Assembly: GCA_036259835.1 (NCBI GenBank)
Contig: DATABA010000150.1
Location: 1 to 47,719 of the forward strand
Origin: JALYGK01 sp036259835
GTDB lineage: Bacteria > Actinomycetota > UBA4738
Length of the DNA: 47,719 nucleotides
Direction of reading: 5' to 3'
A model generated the notes under the pieces. It was not told the origin of the DNA, searched no databases, and saw nothing but the letters and a program-made list of their open reading frames with translations. The translations under genes and the position numbers were made by a program. Shown piece by piece: positions 34,223-41,614 of this stretch (its first letter is position 1; each line of letters starts with the position of its first letter).

Positions 34223-35527
34223 CCTCGCCGTCGGCGCAGGATCGGGCGAAGCGCGAAGGTTCGGCGTGTCATTGGCGACGCGTTCACCAGGCAGGTAGAC
34301 GCGGAAGGAGGCTCCTCCGCCTTCACACGCCTCCACCCACGCCTTACCTCCGTGGATCTGGGCAAACCGGGCGACAAGTGAGAGACCGATCCCGACCCCC
34401 GGCGCGTGCTCATGTAGCTGGGGGCCCTGCCCGAACGGATCGAAAATGGCTTTCCGATACTCGTCGGGGACACCGGCTCCGTTGTCTTCCACCCGGATCA
34501 GGACGCCGCTCCGCTCGGGGGCGGCGATAACCGAGATCGGTGTTCCTTCGAGCGTGTGGCGTGCGGCATTACCGATCAAGTTCTCCAGGATCCGCTCGAC
34601 CTTTGATTCATCGAGCATCAGAACCATTGGTTCGACACGGACATCAACCTTCCGGTCCTTGAGGAACTCCGCCTCTTCCACGACCCGCCGGACGACTGCA
34701 GCAAGATCTGTGGGTCGCCTCTCGGGCTCGATGAGACCTCTGTTGAGTCGTTCCAGGTCGAGCAAGTCGGAGAGCAACCGGTCCAGCTTCTTCGCGTTCT
34801 GCTCGAGCCGTTGCAGAAGGTCGTCCATGTCGTCTGGTGAGAGGTAGTCGCGGGTCTCCCGCAGCGTCAGCGCCGTGCCGAGCACGACGGTGAGTGGTGT
34901 CCGCAGATCGTGAGAGACCGCCCGCAGGAACGTGTCCTTCAGCTCGTCGAGCGCTCGGAGCCGCTCCACGGCCTCCTGCTCCCGCTCCAGAGCATGTTGC
35001 ACGGTGTGTTCCGCTTCCTTGCGCTGAGTGATGTCGAGCATGACGCCCTGCCAACAGAGCGGACGGTCTTCCGCGTCGTGCACGAGCACCGCCTCATCAC
35101 GGATCCACACGACCCGGCCGTCGCGAGCAATCATCCGGTATTCGGATCGGAAGGTGTGGAACGATTGGTTGCTGCTCACACATTCTTCGACGACTCGGTC
35201 CCGATCTTCGGGATGGAGGATCTCCACCCAGAGGTCCGGTTGCCCCAGCCACTCTTCCGGTGAATATCCGAGCACCGTTTCCACGTGCGGACTGATGAAG
35301 ATCGTGCCGCCGGGCTCGCCAACCGACTCGGTGTAGATGACCGCCGGGACCTGTTCGACCAGGGCCTGATACCGCGCTTCTGTCTCGTGCAGCCGGTCCA
35401 GCGTTGAACCGAGAGCGTCGGCAGCGCGACTAGGGGTCTCTTTCCTCGCGCGAGGCCGTGATCGCAGGAGCGAGAGGGCCGCGGTGAACGCCACCCCGAT
35501 CGCGATCCCGGTAAGGAGGAACTCCAT
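34196..35527 (-). CDS. membrane-anchored PAS sensor histidine kinase
   Basis: This is a 443-residue kinase with one N-terminal membrane helix (about 3-21), a coiled linker, a PAS domain with PAC (about 50-172), the H-box AVSHDLRTPLTVV and the ATPase motifs NLIGNAARHT, VEDNGAGVP, FDPFGQGP and GVGIGLSLVARF. The short extracytoplasmic part suggests it senses a cytoplasmic or redox signal through PAS. No response regulator is adjacent; the lone receiver at 29.3 kb is a conceivable but unproven partner. It lies downstream of tRNA-Leu. Confidence 0.92.
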   Translation of the reverse strand: MEFLLTGIAIGVAFTAALSLLRSRPRARKETPSRAADALGSTLDRLHETEARYQALVEQVPAVIYTESVGEPGGTIFISPHVETVLGYSPEEWLGQPDLWVEILHPEDRDRVVEECVSSNQSFHTFRSEYRMIARDGRVVWIRDEAVLVHDAEDRPLCWQGVMLDITQRKEAEHTVQHALEREQEAVERLRALDELKDTFLRAVSHDLRTPLTVVLGTALTLRETRDYLSPDDMDDLLQRLEQNAKKLDRLLSDLLDLERLNRGLIEPERRPTDLAAVVRRVVEEAEFLKDRKVDVRVEPMVLMLDESKVERILENLIGNAARHTLEGTPISVIAAPERSGVLIRVEDNGAGVPDEYRKAIFDPFGQGPQLHEHAPGVGIGLSLVARFAQIHGGKAWVEACEGGGASFRVYLPGERVANDTPNLRASPDPAPTARSSSVERHT

Positions 35528-35603
35528 TGCGGGCGCCTTTCTTTGCGCTTCCCGCTGGAATCATCGGCTCCGGAGCCCCGGAATTTGAGTCAGCGCTCTG
35601 GGG

Positions 35604-35690
35604 TGCCCGGGGTGGGACTCGAACCCACATGGCCCCGAAGGGCCGGCAGGGTTTAAGCCTGCCGCGTCTCGCCTGTTGCGCCACCCGGGC
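35604..35690 (-). tRNA. tRNA-Leu(UAA)
   Basis: An 87-nt cloverleaf is seen on the minus strand: acceptor GCCCGGG/CCCGGGC with discriminator A, D-arm, anticodon stem GCAGG/CCTGC around loop CTTAAAC (anticodon TAA), a long variable arm GGCCC-TTCG-GGGCC, and T-arm GTGGG-TTCGAGT-CCCAC. The 3' CCA is not encoded (CCC follows). The long variable arm is right for leucine. It is the equivalent of Streptomyces bldA, reading the rare UUA codon. Confidence 0.95.
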
Positions 35691-35713
35691 GCTATTTCAG
35701 GATAGTTGATGGG

Positions 35714-36382
35714 TCACTTGCCGTAGATCTCGGCAACCAGTTTCTCGATGACCCCGTCGGGAACGACCAGGTCGTTTGACTCCGCGTAGATCAACAGGCT
35801 GAGCATCCGTCGAGCGCCGTGCCGGAGAGCTCGGCGTACCAGATAGTCCCAGTCGATCTCGCTTTCGGAGAGGATCCCGACGGCGTCGTGCCAGTACGTC
35901 GGAGTGTCCCGGCTGTGGGCCAAGGCCTTCATGATGGCAATGTCCTCGGCAGGAGCGAGCTTGACCTTCCGTCCCTTGAAATCCGCGTCAGTGGCTCGCT
36001 CGAGCATTTCGTCATCCAGATAGATGTCGCCGGTCGACCGGAAGATGATGTCGACCACGACGCCGCTTTTCTTCCCCTTGTAGAGCCATTGCGGGTACGT
36101 TTCCTGCGTCGCGAAGCCGGCGCGTCCAAGGGCTTCAAGAGCGGCCCGGGCATCCTCTCGCTTCACGAAGAAATCGATGTCCTCTTCACCCTCGGCCCAC
36201 CGCGGCTTGCCGAGCAACACCGTCGGAATGCTTCCGATCGAAACGTAAGGGATGCCGTGACGTTCCATAGCGGCAATTGCTTCGTCGAGCGCTCGAAGGA
36301 ACTGCTCCTCGGGAACCGTCTCCTTGTTGAAGGAGACAGGTGCGCCCTCAGGTTCCTGTGGGGTTGGCTCCAGCTCGGTCAC
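35714..36382 (-). CDS. nucleotidyltransferase-fold protein, function unknown
   Basis: The 222-residue protein resembles minimal nucleotidyltransferases (NTP_transf_5/AbiEii-related group). The motif YVSIGSIPTVLLG (a GS-type helix) is followed by EEDIDFFVKRED (paired Asp), with a third acidic strand in VVVDIIFRSTGD. A helical C-terminal part follows, with YWHDAVGIL. The GTG start has AAGGAG a few nt upstream. It lies just upstream of tRNA-Leu on the same strand. Relatives include toxin nucleotidyltransferases that modify tRNA, but no antitoxin partner is seen, so a toxin role is not claimed. Confidence 0.65.
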   Translation of the reverse strand: MTELEPTPQEPEGAPVSFNKETVPEEQFLRALDEAIAAMERHGIPYVSIGSIPTVLLGKPRWAEGEEDIDFFVKREDARAALEALGRAGFATQETYPQWLYKGKKSGVVVDIIFRSTGDIYLDDEMLERATDADFKGRKVKLAPAEDIAIMKALAHSRDTPTYWHDAVGILSESEIDWDYLVRRALRHGARRMLSLLIYAESNDLVVPDGVIEKLVAEIYGK

Positions 36383-36395
36383 GGTTGCTCCTTGA

Positions 36396-36409
36396 GCGGC
36401 AAATGCCGC
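36396..36409. repeat. small hairpin between cyclophilin and nucleotidyltransferase genes
   Basis: GCGGC-AAAT-GCCGC gives a perfect 5-bp stem (6 bp if the loop is tighter). Read on the minus strand it is preceded by GTAGGG and followed by TCAAGGAG, the ribosome site of the next gene. It may end the cyclophilin message or be a REP-like element. Confidence 0.35.
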
Positions 36410-36449
36410 CCCTACAGCGTTCCCCTAACCGGGACTGCCCATGCTTGGA

Positions 36450-37256
36450 TCAGCCGGCCTGAATCCTTACTTGCTCGATCACGACCTTCCGTCGTGGCGA
36501 CTCAGCATCCGGCCCGCTTCCGCCCTTCGTCGGTACGCTGTTGATCCTTTTCACCACATCCAATCCCTCGACGACCCGCCCGAAGATCGTGTAGCTCTTC
36601 GGAAGAGTCGTGCCCTGGGTCCCCGCGACGACGAAGAACTGGCTCCCGTTCGTGTTCGGCCCCGAGTTGGCCATCGCGACGGTCCCGACCTCGTACTTCA
36701 GGTCGTTCTCAAGCTCGTCGTTGAACGAATAGCCGGGTCCTCCCTGGCCGGTTCCGGCGGGGTCACCTCCCTGAATGACGAAGTCCTTGACGATCCGGTG
36801 GAACGTCAACCCGTCGAAGAACTTCTGCCCTGCCAGGTACACGAAGCTGTTCACGGCGCACGGGGCCTCCTTCGGGAAGAGCTCCATGGTGAAGGCTCCC
36901 ATCGAGGTCGTCACAACGGCCCCGATGTCCTTGCGCACGTCGATGATGAACTCGGGAGGAGGCATGGGGCCGGTCGAGCCAACCGGTCCGGTCTCGGCCT
37001 TGTACCCGCAGTTCGAGCCGGGGCCTTTCCCCTCGGTTGGCGAGGCCGCGTCAGTGGGCCCTGGGGTGGCTCGCGCCCTGATCGGTTCTTCGTCGCCGAA
37101 GAACACGATGCTCAAGCCGCCGACGAGTGCAAGGACCAGGAAGAGCCCCAGTCCACCGGCGACCAGCCGTTGCCGGCGGCGGCGCCTGCGCTCGGCCGCC
37201 CGGCGGGCCGCAAGCTTGGCCAGCTGTCGCTCACGTGTCCTTCTCCCCGATGGCAT
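36450..37256 (-). CDS. membrane-anchored cyclophilin-type peptidyl-prolyl isomerase
   Basis: The 268-residue protein has a very basic N-terminus (1-30), one membrane helix (about 31-52), a low-complexity linker and a cyclophilin domain (about 105-268). Catalytic signatures are FHRIVKDFVIQGGDP (Arg and Phe), NTNGSQFFVVAG (Gln, Phe) and YTIFGRVVEGLDVV. It catalyses cis-trans isomerisation of X-Pro bonds, probably outside the membrane. It sits 18 nt after the DUF501-Ppx gene, so it is likely co-transcribed. The start ATG has no clear ribosome site. Confidence 0.93.
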   Translation of the reverse strand: MPSGRRTRERQLAKLAARRAAERRRRRRQRLVAGGLGLFLVLALVGGLSIVFFGDEEPIRARATPGPTDAASPTEGKGPGSNCGYKAETGPVGSTGPMPPPEFIIDVRKDIGAVVTTSMGAFTMELFPKEAPCAVNSFVYLAGQKFFDGLTFHRIVKDFVIQGGDPAGTGQGGPGYSFNDELENDLKYEVGTVAMANSGPNTNGSQFFVVAGTQGTTLPKSYTIFGRVVEGLDVVKRINSVPTKGGSGPDAESPRRKVVIEQVRIQAG

Positions 37257-37274
37257 GGTGCGCGCGAGACTACG

Positions 37275-38660
37275 TCATTCCGCCATTCGGTAGGCGATCC
37301 CATCCAGTATGTCGGTCTCCGAAACGAGCGCCTGCCGAAAACCCCATCGCCGCATGACCGCGACCAGGATCGCCGCTCCGGCAGGGATGACGTCCTCTCT
37401 TCCCGGAGCCATCACCGGAAGGGCTCGCCGCTCGGCCGTGGTCATGTCGGCGAGCATCCGAAACACTCGCTCGGCGTCTTCGGCACTGAGAGTCGAGCGA
37501 TGCAATCGCTCAGGGTCGTATTCGCCGAGACCGAGCGCAATGGCCTGCACGGTCGTCGATGTGCCGGCCACAGCCACGAGCGTGGCCGCAGACTGAGGCT
37601 GAACGCGCCGCTCAACTTCGCTCAGCGCCTCCTGGATGGTCCGATCGATCGCCTCGAGTTCATCGATCCTCGGAGGGTCGTTTCGGACGACCCGTTCCGT
37701 CAGCCGGACGCTTCCAATGTCGGCCGAGGCGCCCTCCTCCGGCTCCGCGTCGCCGACGACGAATTCGGTGCTTCCGCCGCCGATGTCGACGACGAGGAAC
37801 GGCGCCGGAGCCTCGAGGCCACGAGTCGCCCCGAGGAAAGTCAGCGCCGCCTCCTGTTCCCCCGAGAGCACCTCCATCGGCTCCCCGGTGAGTCGCTCCA
37901 CGGCCCACCCGAGCTCACGACGGTTCGTCGCGTCTCGAACCGCGCTCGTCGCCGCCAAATGGATTCGTTCCGCGCCGAGCGCTCTGGCCCGCCGGCAGTA
38001 CCGCTCCAGCACCCAGATTGTCCGGTGGAGAGCTTCCGAAGAGATCCGCTTCGACTCGTCGACGCCTTGTCCGATCCGAGTGATCACCATGTCTCGCGCG
38101 AGGTCCTGAAGCTCCTGCCGGTCATCGGGGAACCGGGCAATGAGCAATCGGATCGAGTTCGTGCCGAGATCGATGGCCGCGAGCCGCCGGGCAGATTTCT
38201 CGAAGTGCAGCGATCGGGCATCGACGCGCTCGGCGACCCATTCCCCGATGGGGTCGTTGCCCCCCGCGAGGTGGTTCGCGAAGTGAGCGTGGAGGCACTT
38301 CACCCCTCGCGAAGTCCCCGCGACTCCGCCCCACTCCTCGGCGCCGGCGTGGAACCGTCCTCGCTCGCGCGCGTACTCCTGGTGCGCGCGGACCAGTCCG
38401 GCCCGAAGGTCCGGGTCCAGCTGGGCCTGATCGGCCAGGCTCTTGATCCATCCCTGCGACTCCAGACGGGAGACCGCCGCGACGGCCTGCTGACACGTCA
38501 GCCAGTACAGCGTTGGGAAGGGCTGGCCGTCGAGGTCGATGGGACGGTTTCGAATGACCAGAGGGTGCCCCGGGCTGCACCGTGCAACAACGGTAAACGG
38601 AACCAGGCGATCGCGCCCGAGCTGTTCGGCAACCGCTTGCCGGTCAGATGCGCTGGCCAA
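37275..38660 (-). CDS. DUF501 domain fused to Ppx/GppA phosphatase
   Basis: This is a 461-residue protein with two domains. Residues 1-155 match DUF501, an actinobacterial domain of unknown function (AVAEQLGRDRLVPFTVVARC, LYWLTCQQAVAAVSRLES, RGVKCLHAHFANHLAGG). Residues about 158-461 are an exopolyphosphatase/pppGpp phosphohydrolase with AAIDLGTNSIRLLIA, AATSAVRDATNRRE, LSGEQEAALTFLG, LVVDIGGGSTEFVVG and VAGTSTTVQA. Elsewhere the two parts are usually separate neighbouring genes after eno-ftsB; here they are fused in one frame. It degrades polyphosphate or (p)ppGpp. The TTG start fits the DUF501 N-terminus. Confidence 0.9.
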   Translation of the reverse strand: MASASDRQAVAEQLGRDRLVPFTVVARCSPGHPLVIRNRPIDLDGQPFPTLYWLTCQQAVAAVSRLESQGWIKSLADQAQLDPDLRAGLVRAHQEYARERGRFHAGAEEWGGVAGTSRGVKCLHAHFANHLAGGNDPIGEWVAERVDARSLHFEKSARRLAAIDLGTNSIRLLIARFPDDRQELQDLARDMVITRIGQGVDESKRISSEALHRTIWVLERYCRRARALGAERIHLAATSAVRDATNRRELGWAVERLTGEPMEVLSGEQEAALTFLGATRGLEAPAPFLVVDIGGGSTEFVVGDAEPEEGASADIGSVRLTERVVRNDPPRIDELEAIDRTIQEALSEVERRVQPQSAATLVAVAGTSTTVQAIALGLGEYDPERLHRSTLSAEDAERVFRMLADMTTAERRALPVMAPGREDVIPAGAAILVAVMRRWGFRQALVSETDILDGIAYRMAE

Positions 38661-38694
38661 GCGTTGAAGCTAACGCATGCTGGGCTTCGAGCGG

Positions 38695-39600
38695 CTAGGC
38701 GTGGACCGACTGGTGAGCGACATCGTCCTTGCCGCCGCCCTTGACCTCGTACATGAGCCGGTCCGCGATGTTCACGGCGTCGTCGGCCGAAGCGGGCGGT
38801 GACTGGAACGTGACGGCTCCGATGCTGAGGGTCACGGAGGTCGGCGAGTCCGCCATGGCGTTGTTGAGATGTCGACGGACCTTGCCTGCCGCGGCCTTCG
38901 CCCCCACTGAGTCGGTTTCGGGCAGGAGGATCGCGAACTCGTCGCCGCCCAACCGCCCCACGACGTCCGACGCCCGAACGTTCCGGACGACATGCTGCGC
39001 GATGAACCGCAACAGTTCGTCCCCGGCTGAATGTCCGAGCTGGTCGTTCACTCTCTTGAAGTCGTCGAGATCGATGTAGGCGAGGCTCAGCGGCCGCGCG
39101 TATCTCCGCGCGCGATACAGCTCCGCGTCAACGGCTTCGAGGAACGCTCTCGGATTGGCCACGCCGGTGAGCGGATCCGTTCGCGCAAGGATCTGCTCAT
39201 TCCGGAGATGGCGCCGAAGCGACAGCAGTAGCTCGGCCACAATGGCGAAGAAACCCAGACGAACGGACGCGTTCCAATAGGGGATGGAAGGGTGGGAGTA
39301 CGTCGCGCCCGCGAGATGGTCGGCCACCAACCAGGTCGCTGCCGACAAAACCGCGATTCCGTACGCGATCGGCCTCGTCGTCAACCACGCTGCCAGGCCT
39401 ACCGGCGCCAGATAGAAGATCGAAAAGGAAATCTCTGGGCCCGTTGCAACGTCGATGGTCGCCAGTCCGAGCGTTATGGCGACACTCCATGCGACCGTGA
39501 AGGGTCGCGGAACCTCGTCCAGCTTGCCGGCGAAGCGCCAGAGAGCCTGGCGAAGCGTGCGGTCCCCGGCGGGGGCGTCGTCACCGGTCATCCGTTGCAC
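38695..39600 (-). CDS. membrane diguanylate cyclase (GGDEF)
   Basis: The 301-residue protein has four or so membrane helices in residues 35-130, then a GGDEF domain (about 138-295). The active site is VVGRLGGDEFAILLP, and the product-inhibition I-site RASD lies the usual five residues before it. It should make cyclic di-GMP from two GTP and be feedback-controlled. Substrate motifs DPLTGVANPRAFLE and LAYIDLDDFKRVND are present. It starts at GTG 39600 or ATG 39591. No EAL partner lies nearby. Confidence 0.93.
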   Translation of the reverse strand: MQRMTGDDAPAGDRTLRQALWRFAGKLDEVPRPFTVAWSVAITLGLATIDVATGPEISFSIFYLAPVGLAAWLTTRPIAYGIAVLSAATWLVADHLAGATYSHPSIPYWNASVRLGFFAIVAELLLSLRRHLRNEQILARTDPLTGVANPRAFLEAVDAELYRARRYARPLSLAYIDLDDFKRVNDQLGHSAGDELLRFIAQHVVRNVRASDVVGRLGGDEFAILLPETDSVGAKAAAGKVRRHLNNAMADSPTSVTLSIGAVTFQSPPASADDAVNIADRLMYEVKGGGKDDVAHQSVHA

Positions 39601-39661
39601 GCCCTCATCTACCCTCCTCGGATCCTCGGCACAGGGTCAGGACGGCGTTTGATGGGTGTAT

Positions 39662-39709
39662 CGGCTTGTCGAGACGAGCGACTAAGCCGTCGCGGCGCGT
39701 AACAACGCG
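39662..39709 (-). terminator. two hairpins after the S1-protein gene
   Basis: CGGCTTGTCG (39662-39671) pairs with CGAC and AAGCCG (39679-39682, 39684-39689) with one bulged T and a 7-nt loop. A second stem, CGCGT/ACGCG (39696-39709), has an AACA loop. They follow the S1-protein stop and precede the GGDEF gene, and probably act as a terminator without a U-tract. They do not match the c-di-GMP riboswitch consensus. Confidence 0.45.
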
Positions 39710-39742
39710 TCAAGCTGCTCGCTCAGATGGAGACGGGAGATG

Positions 39743-40159
39743 CTACTTGCGCTTGTTCTCGACCGAGCGCTTGTAGTCGACCAGTCGTTCCTCGGACTGG
39801 CGCATGAAGCGCTTCAGCTTTTGTTCGAACTCCGGATCGCGGCCGGACCGCCGGTCGATCCGCTGCGCCGGTTCCTGCAGGGCCTTGATCGATAGATCGA
39901 TCTTGCCGTCGTCCTTGATCCCAACCACTTTGGCCTGGACCCGGTCGTTCAGCCGGAGATGCTCCTCCACCGAGCGAACGTAGTTTCGATCGATCTCGGA
40001 GATGTGGACCAGGCCGACCTTGCCGTCTTCGAGCTGGATGAACGCTCCGTACGGAGTGATGCGCTGCACGGTCCCGTCAACGACCGCGCCGACCTCTAGC
40101 TCTGCGATTGGGACTCCTTTCGGGATGCGGGCATGTGCGACAGGAACGCAATATCCCAT
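39743..40159 (-). CDS. S1 RNA-binding domain protein
   Basis: This is a small protein (138 residues from ATG 40159) with one S1 domain: VGAVVDGTVQRITPYGAFIQLEDGKVGLVHISEI and later VVGIKDDGKIDLSIKAL, then a charged tail. It resembles YabR-like proteins next to divIC in other bacteria, which fits the nearby ftsB. The start is unclear: the ATG at 40159 is preceded by AGAGGCGG, but the best ribosome site, AAAGGAG (40114-40120), lies inside the frame five nt before an in-frame ATC at 40108, directly before the S1 fold. Confidence 0.85.
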   Translation of the reverse strand: MGYCVPVAHARIPKGVPIAELEVGAVVDGTVQRITPYGAFIQLEDGKVGLVHISEIDRNYVRSVEEHLRLNDRVQAKVVGIKDDGKIDLSIKALQEPAQRIDRRSGRDPEFEQKLKRFMRQSEERLVDYKRSVENKRK

Positions 40160-40229
40160 CCGCCTCTGACACCGTCAACCTGGATCTGGGAGTCCGGAAC
40201 GTTAGGAAGGACCACGTTGATCACGCTCT

Positions 40230-41216
40230 TCAGGGGCGCTTTTCGCCATCGCCCGGAGCGTCGAACGAGACCTCGACGCTCTGTTCCGGACGGCGTTCCT
40301 CTACCTTCGCCGACTGCGTCAACGCCCGCTTGTCCGTATCGGTGAGCGGCGGAGGCAGCAGGCTTCGCGGCCAGAGCCGCCTCTTCTTCACCACGTTGAT
40401 TTCGGCGCCGAGCAGCATGACCTGAGCCCCCAGGTAAATCCACGCCAGCAGCCCGAGAACGAACCCAAAGAAGCCGTACACCTGCGTCGACTGCCTGAGC
40501 TGATGGCTCACATAAAAGCTTCCCAATGCCTGGAGCGCGCCCCAGACGACCGCGGCGAACGCTGCCCCCGGGAAGACGTCCGTCCATGACAGGGTCCGGT
40601 CCGTCAGCACCCGGAACGCAATGCTGAACGCGGCCAGGTTCAGCGCGATCGACCCGGCGAAGGCGACCACCCGAATCACAGCCCCGAGCGGTCCCTCCCA
40701 TGTTCCAATCCCCGCCAGGACGGTCGCCGCAATCGTGAACAATCCAAGAAGCGCCAACATGATCAGCGCGCGCAACCTTGTCTGGATGAAGTTCGGACGC
40801 TCTTTCATTGGAATGTCCCAAACATCGTTGAAGGCGTTTTGGGCAGCTTGCATGACGCCGAGCCCCGCCCACAGCGCGGTGACCGTTCCCACGCCCACGG
40901 CGACGCCCGCTCCCTCGCCCGACAGCGCGGGGAGGTTCTGCCGGATCTGGTCGCCAATGATGGGGAATTGCGACAGAGCCGAACCGATGATCTCGCCTTG
41001 AAGCTCGGGGTTGTTTCGGAGGACCAGCCCCAGAAGCGCCACGAGCACCAGGAGCAGCGGGAACAAGGAGAAGAAACCGTAGTAGGCGATCAGGGCGGCC
41101 AGGTTGCCGGCTCGATCGTCACCGAACTTCTTCATCACGGCCAGAGGAAACGCCAGCCAGCGACGATTCTGCTGAAAGCCGTCGACCCGGTGGCCGATGT
41201 TGTCGATCAGGCTCAA
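40230..41216 (-). CDS. YihY/BrkB-family membrane protein
   Basis: The 328-residue protein has six membrane helices and the family pattern AGNLAALIAYYGFFSLFPLLL at the N-terminus, GVMQAAQNAFNDVWDIP in the middle and VYGFFGFVLGLLAWIYLGAQVMLLGAEINVV near the end. The C-terminal tail is charged and cytoplasmic. Members were once called ribonuclease BN, but the function is unknown; some may export lipids or other molecules. It lies 68 nt downstream of ftsB. Confidence 0.92.
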   Translation of the reverse strand: MSLIDNIGHRVDGFQQNRRWLAFPLAVMKKFGDDRAGNLAALIAYYGFFSLFPLLLVLVALLGLVLRNNPELQGEIIGSALSQFPIIGDQIRQNLPALSGEGAGVAVGVGTVTALWAGLGVMQAAQNAFNDVWDIPMKERPNFIQTRLRALIMLALLGLFTIAATVLAGIGTWEGPLGAVIRVVAFAGSIALNLAAFSIAFRVLTDRTLSWTDVFPGAAFAAVVWGALQALGSFYVSHQLRQSTQVYGFFGFVLGLLAWIYLGAQVMLLGAEINVVKKRRLWPRSLLPPPLTDTDKRALTQSAKVEERRPEQSVEVSFDAPGDGEKRP

Positions 41217-41284
41217 GGTCGCGGATCCAAGGGCAGCGCCATCGCGTCATCCCTACCCCGCGGTGGGTGGCTCCGAACCGACCG

Positions 41285-41614
41285 CTAGCAGCTTGGCGGA
41301 AGGGCCCGGCCGTCCTTCGGAACGACCACGAACCCGATCTCGCCGGGCCGGACCATCCCAAGGCACTCTCGAGCCAGCCGCTCCAGGTATGCCGGGTCAT
41401 GGAGGAGCGCGACCTGTCTCTGGAGCACGCGGTTTTGTTCCTCGAGTAGCGCCGTCTGTTGCTGAAGCTCAGAGAGCTGATTGCGTTGATCGATGTATGT
41501 CCGAAGAGGAACGATCAGGTAAAGCAGCAGCGCGGTGATGACGACCGCGAGCGCCGCTCCACGAGAGGTCAAGCGGATTCGTCCTCGAGCGACGGCGGCC
41601 GCAGCCTCTTTCAT
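41285..41614 (-). CDS. ftsB: cell-division protein FtsB/DivIC
   Basis: This is a 109-residue bitopic protein with a short cytoplasmic N-terminus, one membrane helix (about 19-37, ALAVVITALLLYLIVPLR), a coiled coil (about 42-68, rich in Leu/Gln/Glu) and a conserved RLARECLGMVRPGEIGF end. It belongs to the FtsB/DivIC septum-initiation family. The ATG overlaps the eno stop (ATGA). The eno-ftsB order is typical of actinobacteria. Confidence 0.93.
   Translation of the reverse strand: MKEAAAAVARGRIRLTSRGAALAVVITALLLYLIVPLRTYIDQRNQLSELQQQTALLEEQNRVLQRQVALLHDPAYLERLARECLGMVRPGEIGFVVVPKDGRALPPSC

Noticed and set aside
35714..36382. Toxin-antitoxin pair with the nucleotidyltransferase as toxin
   Set aside because: No small antitoxin gene lies adjacent and the protein family match is only general.
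36441..38744. 767-codon open frame on the plus strand
   Set aside because: It runs antisense through the cyclophilin and DUF501-Ppx genes, both with intact motifs; its own product shows no family.
39601..39742. c-di-GMP riboswitch before the GGDEF gene
   Set aside because: Neither GEMM-I nor GEMM-II core sequences are present; the stems fit a terminator after the S1 gene better.
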